The notes beneath the pieces are model-generated. The model worked only from the letters and a program-made list of their open reading frames with translations, did not search any database and had not been told where the DNA came from. Shown piece by piece: positions 13,859 through 14,816 of a stretch of 14,816 nucleotides of DNA. Source of the stretch: Pirellulales bacterium (GTDB lineage: Bacteria > Planctomycetota > Planctomycetia > Pirellulales > JAICIG01); contig JAICIG010000173.1 in assembly GCA_025924495.1 (NCBI GenBank), positions 1-14,816 of the forward strand, in the 5' to 3' direction. The position numbers and the translations under genes are program-made. How positions within the stretch are numbered: the stretch's first letter is position 1; the number at the start of each line of letters is the position of its first letter.

Positions 13859-14816
13859 ATGAATGGGAATTCTGCAGCGGTCGTCATCAACTATCAACTG
13901 ACGTCCGGATTTGATCGGCAGCGCGAAATGCTGCTTAAACCCGAGTTTGCCGCTCGATTGTCAATGCCCATGGCCCATTGGGCGTTGCCCGAAGACCGAC
14001 ATCTGCCGATGGCATTGATGAACCGATCCGTCGGGGAGCTAATCGGCACGCCCTTCGAACAACTGCATGCGACTCCAGGAGTCGGCCAAAAAAAAATGGC
14101 GTCCTTGCTGCGATTATTGGCGCGCGTCAGCCAGGAAGCTCCGGGTTCGCAGGGCTCCCCGCCGCAGCCGGCGAATGATCATCAAGGCGCCGGCTCGTTG
14201 CGGGCCAATCTCTGCGAAGTGCGTTGGATTGAGTGGCGTGACGTGGTCGCGCGGCACGACTTGGGCTCCGAGACTTTGGGGCGTCTGTCGCGGAGCCTTC
14301 AGGCCTTGCCTCGCTCTCTCTGGAATACGCCCCTCTCGACATTTTTAAAGCTTTCCCTCGCTGAGATTCGCGGTCTTCGCGCCTACGGCGAAAAACGCGT
14401 GGGAGCCGTCTTGGAAGTCTTCGAGTTCTTGGCCAACGTCTTGCAACAAGTCGATGCCAACCCGCATCTGTCGGTTTGTTTTTCTTCGCGGTTCGTCGAG
14501 AGAGTTGAAAGGTGGGCTCGTCAGCAGTTTCTGGCCCCTGCCGGCCCGAGTTTCCAGGAAGTTCAGGATGAATTTGTGTTTCCGCTGCTTGAGCAAGTCC
14601 TGTTGGATGGCGGCGAACTTCATTGGGACGTAGTTAAGGCCCGCTTGGAATGTCCCAACTTGACGGTGCGAACCTTGGCTCGGCAGAAGGGACTCACGCG
14701 AGGGCGTTTGTATGAACTATGGGCGGAATGCGCCACCATCGCGAGCATCCGCTGGCCGGCTGGTTCGACAATCATGAGTCGCTTGCAGCGTAAACTTCTG
14801 GCCGACGGCACGAACC
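13859..14816 (+). CDS. HhH/alpha-CTD-like and sigma-4-like HTH protein, partial (3' end beyond window)
   Basis: The frame is open for 319 codons from the ATG at 13859 to the window end, with no stop. A TAA at 13850-13852 in the same frame fixes this as the first possible start, and GAGG (13845-13848) lies ten bases upstream. Residues about 55-90 (TPFEQLHATPGVGQKKMASLL) form a helix-hairpin-helix like that of the RNA polymerase alpha-subunit C-terminal domain. A Pro/Gln-rich linker spans 93-113. A second similar unit lies at about 156-195 (TPLSTFLKLSLAEIRGLRAY, then GEKRVGAVLEVFEFL). Residues 268-289 (LTVRTLARQKGLTRGRLYEL) look like a helix-turn-helix close to sigma-70 region 4. It is therefore probably a cytoplasmic DNA-binding or transcription-linked protein; a nucleotide-excision or recombination role is an alternative because HhH units also occur there. 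It contains an A9 run at 14088-14096. Confidence 0.85.
   Translation, partial: MNGNSAAVVINYQLTSGFDRQREMLLKPEFAARLSMPMAHWALPEDRHLPMALMNRSVGELIGTPFEQLHATPGVGQKKMASLLRLLARVSQEAPGSQGSPPQPANDHQGAGSLRANLCEVRWIEWRDVVARHDLGSETLGRLSRSLQALPRSLWNTPLSTFLKLSLAEIRGLRAYGEKRVGAVLEVFEFLANVLQQVDANPHLSVCFSSRFVERVERWARQQFLAPAGPSFQEVQDEFVFPLLEQVLLDGGELHWDVVKARLECPNLTVRTLARQKGLTRGRLYELWAECATIASIRWPAGSTIMSRLQRKLLADGTN

Noticed and set aside
13469..13897. Minus-strand open frames of 142 and 75 codons in the 606-bp intergenic region
   Set aside because: Compositionally odd, no ribosome binding site or motif, and one overlaps the start of the HhH/HTH gene.
1..14816. CRISPR array, insertion sequence, toxin-antitoxin or phage-defence genes
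   Set aside because: No regularly spaced repeats, transposase motifs, paired small ORFs with signals, or defence-family motifs were seen.

Overview
The window looks like a planctomycete chromosome, most likely the Pirellulales side of the phylum (lineage inferred from gene content only). It is GC-rich, and it holds several families that are strongly expanded in that phylum: a DUF1549/DUF1553 protein paired with a Tat-exported DUF1501 protein, a DUF1559 pseudopilin-like protein with the H-X9-DG motif, and secreted carbohydrate/ester hydrolases. No mobile element, integrase, CRISPR array or rRNA was seen.

Layout. Positions 1-390 hold the 3' end of a D-2-hydroxyacid dehydrogenase (+). Its last bases overlap the end of a convergent six-helix membrane protein (356-1102, -). 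Divergent from that is a small secreted glycine-rich protein with a basic tail (1272-2066, +). It converges on a two-CBS-domain protein (2109-2636, -). A tRNA-Ser(CGA) with a good promoter lies at 2772-2854, followed by about 370 bp of gene-free sequence. Three minus-strand genes then probably form one transcript, read from 8095 down to 3227: a Tat-type alpha/beta-hydrolase esterase, an SGNH (sialate O-acetylesterase-like) esterase, and a 542-residue exported protein I do not recognise. All three have export signals, so an envelope or extracellular task on esterified carbohydrate is the natural inference.

Divergent from this trio, 8375-10417 and 10450-11871 (+) are the DUF1549/DUF1553 and DUF1501 genes, 32 bp apart, ending in a convincing rho-independent terminator at 12000-12038. 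The DUF1559 gene (12158-13252, -) converges on that terminator. It is followed by a 606-bp divergent intergenic region with several inverted repeats, including a terminator-like hairpin just upstream of the DUF1559 start.

The last gene (13859 to beyond the window end, +) stays open for 319 codons. It encodes a protein with two helix-hairpin-helix / RNA-polymerase alpha-CTD-like segments and a C-terminal helix-turn-helix resembling sigma-70 region 4. This is the most interesting uncharacterised gene in the window and looks like a nucleic-acid-binding or transcription-related protein.
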